Assembly (NCBI GenBank): GCA_035764725.1
Contig: DASTYT010000101.1
Location: forward strand, 1 to 64,000
From: Candidatus Methylomirabilota bacterium
GTDB lineage: Bacteria; Methylomirabilota; Methylomirabilia; Rokubacteriales; CSP1-6
Direction of reading: 5' to 3'
DNA length: 64,000 nucleotides
The position numbers and the translations under genes were made by a program. Below, one piece after another: positions 62,083-64,000 of the stretch (position 1 is its first letter; each line of letters opens with the position of its first letter). The notes beneath the pieces were generated by a model. That model was not told the DNA's origin, ran no database searches, and was given only the letters and a program-made list of their open reading frames with translations.

Positions 62083-64000
62083 TCAGACGGGGCGGCGGAG
62101 GCGAAGCGCGTCGTCGAGGATCGCGAGCACTCGCTCGAGACGGAAGGGCTTGACGAGGGTCAGATCGACGCCGCTCTGCGCGAGCAAGGCCGGATCGAGC
62201 AGATGCCCCCAACCCGTGATCAGCACCACCGGGATGCCCGGGCGCATCCGCTTCACCGCGCGCGCCACGTCGAGGCCGGAGCGCTCGGGCAGCGAGAGGT
62301 CGGTGAGGACGATGTCGAACTCGCCCCCCTGGAAGCGCGCCAGCCCCGTGAGCCCGTCGGCGGCGGCCTCCACGCGATGCCCCGCGCGGGTGAGCGCGTC
62401 CACCAGCGTCTCGCGGATCTGCTGCTCGTCCTCGAGCACGAGCACGCGCGCCGGGCCTCCCGCGCGCGCGGCGGAGGCGGCCGGCCGTGCGGCCGGCGCC
62501 TCGCGTGCCGGCGGCGCCGCGGCGGCCGCCGCCGGGGCGGGGCTCTGGGCCGCGGCGGGCCGAGCGGCGCCGACGCCGGGAAGCCAGACCCGCACGCAGG
62601 TCCCGCGCTCCACCTCGCTCTCGACCTCGATGCGCCCGCGGTGCCGGCCCACGATGCCGTGCACGACCGAGAGGCCGAGACCGGTGCGTAGCGGGGAGCG
62701 CGTGGAAAAGAAGGGCTCGAAGATCCGGCCACGCACGTCGTCGGACATCCCCTCGCCGGTGTCGGTGAGCACCAGCTCGACGCCGTTGTCCTTGGGATGC
62801 GTGCTGAGGCTCAAGTGACCACCGCGCGGCATCGCGTCGATCGCGTTGAGCACCAGGTTGGTGACGGCCTCGCGCAGCTCGGCCGCGTTGCCGCGCACCG
62901 CCGGCCCATCCTGCAGGTCGAGCGACACCTCGATACGGATTCCGCGCGCCTCCGCCTCGTCCTTCCAGAGCCCGCGGGTCAGGGTCACCGCGTCGTGGAC
63001 GAGGCTGTTGATGTCGATCAGCCCGTTGCTGTCATCCGGGCGCGTCGCCGCGAAGCCCTGGAGGCGACGCACGATGTCGGCGGCCCGCCACGCCGCCTCC
63101 TCGACGTGTCCCAGCCCCTCGCGCACCGTCTCGTCGGTCGAGCGCGCCAGCATGAGCTGCGTCTTGCCGAGGATGATGGCGAGGATGTTGTTGAACTCGT
63201 GCGCGATGCCACCGGCCATGCCGCCCAGCGCGCGGGCCTTCTCGGACTGGACGAGCCGGTCCTGCGCCGTCTTGACCGCGTCGAGCGCGCCCCGCACGTC
63301 GCCGTAGAGTCGCGCATTCTCCACCGCGAGGGCGGCCAGCGTGGCCAGCACCTGCGCCGCCTCGACCTCGTCGGGCGCGAAGTCGCGCGGACGGGGATCC
63401 GCGAGGTAGAGCACGCCCACGGTGCGGTCGTGGACGGCCAGAGGCACGAGCAGCGCCGCGCGCAACCCCAGCGCTCCGAGGAACGCCTCGGCCTCGCCGG
63501 CTCGCGCGTGAAGGTCGCGAACGGCGAGCGGTCGCGCCGCCGCGTACACGTCCCGGGCCAGCCCGTGCTCGCGATGTGCCGACCACTGCGTGGCGCTGTC
63601 CTGCGGCAGGCCGGAGGCCGCGGCGAGCCGCAACCGTCCGTCGACTCCCGACAGTCCGATCGCGGCCACGCGAACGTCGAGGAGGCGGCCGCCCACCTCG
63701 CACGCGCGCGCGAGGACCTCGGTGAGGTCGCGGTCGACCACGGCCTGGCCCGAAAAAGCCCCGAGCTCGCGCAGGCGCGCGAGGTGATCGGCCGCCCGGT
63801 CGACGAGCCGCTGATGCGTCAGCGCGGTGGCCACGCGATCGGCGATCACCAGGAGCAGGATGGTGTCCTCGGTGGTGAAGGGCACCCCCCGCCCCCGCCG
63901 GCCCGCGAACAGCACGCCGACGACCTGAGAGTCGGCCCGCACCGGCACCACGAGGGCATCGCGAACGGGGAAGCGCGCGACGAAGGGATCGCGCGGGGCC
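62083..64000 (-). CDS. hybrid sensor histidine kinase with GAF domains and receiver, 5' end outside the window
   Basis: The frame is open to the right edge (the codons beyond 63951 read as coding: DPFVARFPVRDALVVP), so the N-terminus is missing. Visible domains in order: the end of one GAF (VVPVRADSQVVGVLFAGRRG), a second GAF (GAFSGQAVVDRDLTEVLARACEVGGRLLDV, GLRAALLVPLAVHDRTVGVLYLAD), the HisKA helix with the phosphorylated His in GGIAHEFNNILAIILGKTQL, HATPase (VTNLVLNAIDAMPRGG, LTDTGEGM, GLGLSVVHGIVGRHRG), an Ala/Pro linker and a C-terminal receiver (VLEDEQQ, DIVLTDLSLP with the phosphoacceptor Asp, LITGW, LVKPF). No membrane helix is in the visible part. It autophosphorylates and controls an unknown output. 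Confidence 0.9.
   Translation of the reverse strand, partial: APRDPFVARFPVRDALVVPVRADSQVVGVLFAGRRGRGVPFTTEDTILLLVIADRVATALTHQRLVDRAADHLARLRELGAFSGQAVVDRDLTEVLARACEVGGRLLDVRVAAIGLSGVDGRLRLAAASGLPQDSATQWSAHREHGLARDVYAAARPLAVRDLHARAGEAEAFLGALGLRAALLVPLAVHDRTVGVLYLADPRPRDFAPDEVEAAQVLATLAALAVENARLYGDVRGALDAVKTAQDRLVQSEKARALGGMAGGIAHEFNNILAIILGKTQLMLARSTDETVREGLGHVEEAAWRAADIVRRLQGFAATRPDDSNGLIDINSLVHDAVTLTRGLWKDEAEARGIRIEVSLDLQDGPAVRGNAAELREAVTNLVLNAIDAMPRGGHLSLSTHPKDNGVELVLTDTGEGMSDDVRGRIFEPFFSTRSPLRTGLGLSVVHGIVGRHRGRIEVESEVERGTCVRVWLPGVGAARPAAAQSPAPAAAAAAPPAREAPAARPAASAARAGGPARVLVLEDEQQIRETLVDALTRAGHRVEAAADGLTGLARFQGGEFDIVLTDLSLPERSGLDVARAVKRMRPGIPVVLITGWGHLLDPALLAQSGVDLTLVKPFRLERVLAILDDALRLRRPV

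Overview
The window is a dense, GC-rich (I judge roughly two thirds G+C by eye) stretch of bacterial chromosome, apparently from a Gram-negative organism. It carries Kdo synthesis genes (kdsA, kdsD, kdsC), most of the LPS transport machinery (lptA, B, C, E and a fused lptF-lptG) and a sigma-54 gene cluster. The mix of GuaB3, UPF0182, GYD-domain, GH57 and PaaK-type genes, with many GTG/TTG starts, suggests a deep-branching, mostly uncultured lineage such as Candidatus Rokubacteria/Methylomirabilota. That placement is inference; no rRNA gene is present to confirm it.

Layout. 0-5.3 kb is loosely packed: a J-domain protein, a secreted SNase-like nuclease, a GYD protein, an unrecognised 190-residue protein, an SDR oxidoreductase, a bactofilin and a TPR membrane protein. 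From 21.6 down to 5.4 kb runs one long minus-strand gene string that starts at a strong promoter (TTGACA-17-TATACT): guaB3, guaA, a PD-(D/E)XK nuclease-like gene, dnaE (with an intein), accA, miaB, a BFN-domain gene, a GT4 glycosyltransferase, an 86-residue unknown, paaK, a PaaA-like di-iron oxygenase gene and a secreted propeller protein. 21.6-26.8 kb holds coaX, birA, valS and a secreted unknown. The fused lptF-lptG gene (26.8-29.2 kb, plus strand) converges on a UPF0182 membrane protein and metK.

From 46.8 down to 33.2 kb is a second long minus-strand string: xer recombinase, a CBS/CCA-type nucleotidyltransferase, pyrG, kdsA-kdsD-kdsC, lptC-lptA-lptB, rpoN, hpf, rapZ and a GH57 enzyme. Many junctions are ATGA, GTGA or TGATG overlaps. 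CTP, Kdo and LPS export genes are therefore next to the sigma-54/RapZ regulatory block. 47-54.6 kb has murJ diverging from rpsT, then leuS-lptE-holA-ceramidase. 54.3-59.4 kb has uvrC and an HNH-uvrB repair string. The right end has a membrane protein, a proline-racemase-family enzyme, a Ppx/GppA phosphatase and a hybrid histidine kinase cut by the window edge.

Most notable: a 421-residue LAGLIDADG intein inside DnaE at the conserved FNK/SH site; a lower-GC nuclease-like gene immediately upstream whose stop overlaps the dnaE start; the single-chain LptF-LptG; and a recurring arrangement in which a -10 element lies only 6-12 nt before the start codon, suggesting leaderless or near-leaderless mRNAs. 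I found no tRNA, rRNA, CRISPR array or insertion sequence.
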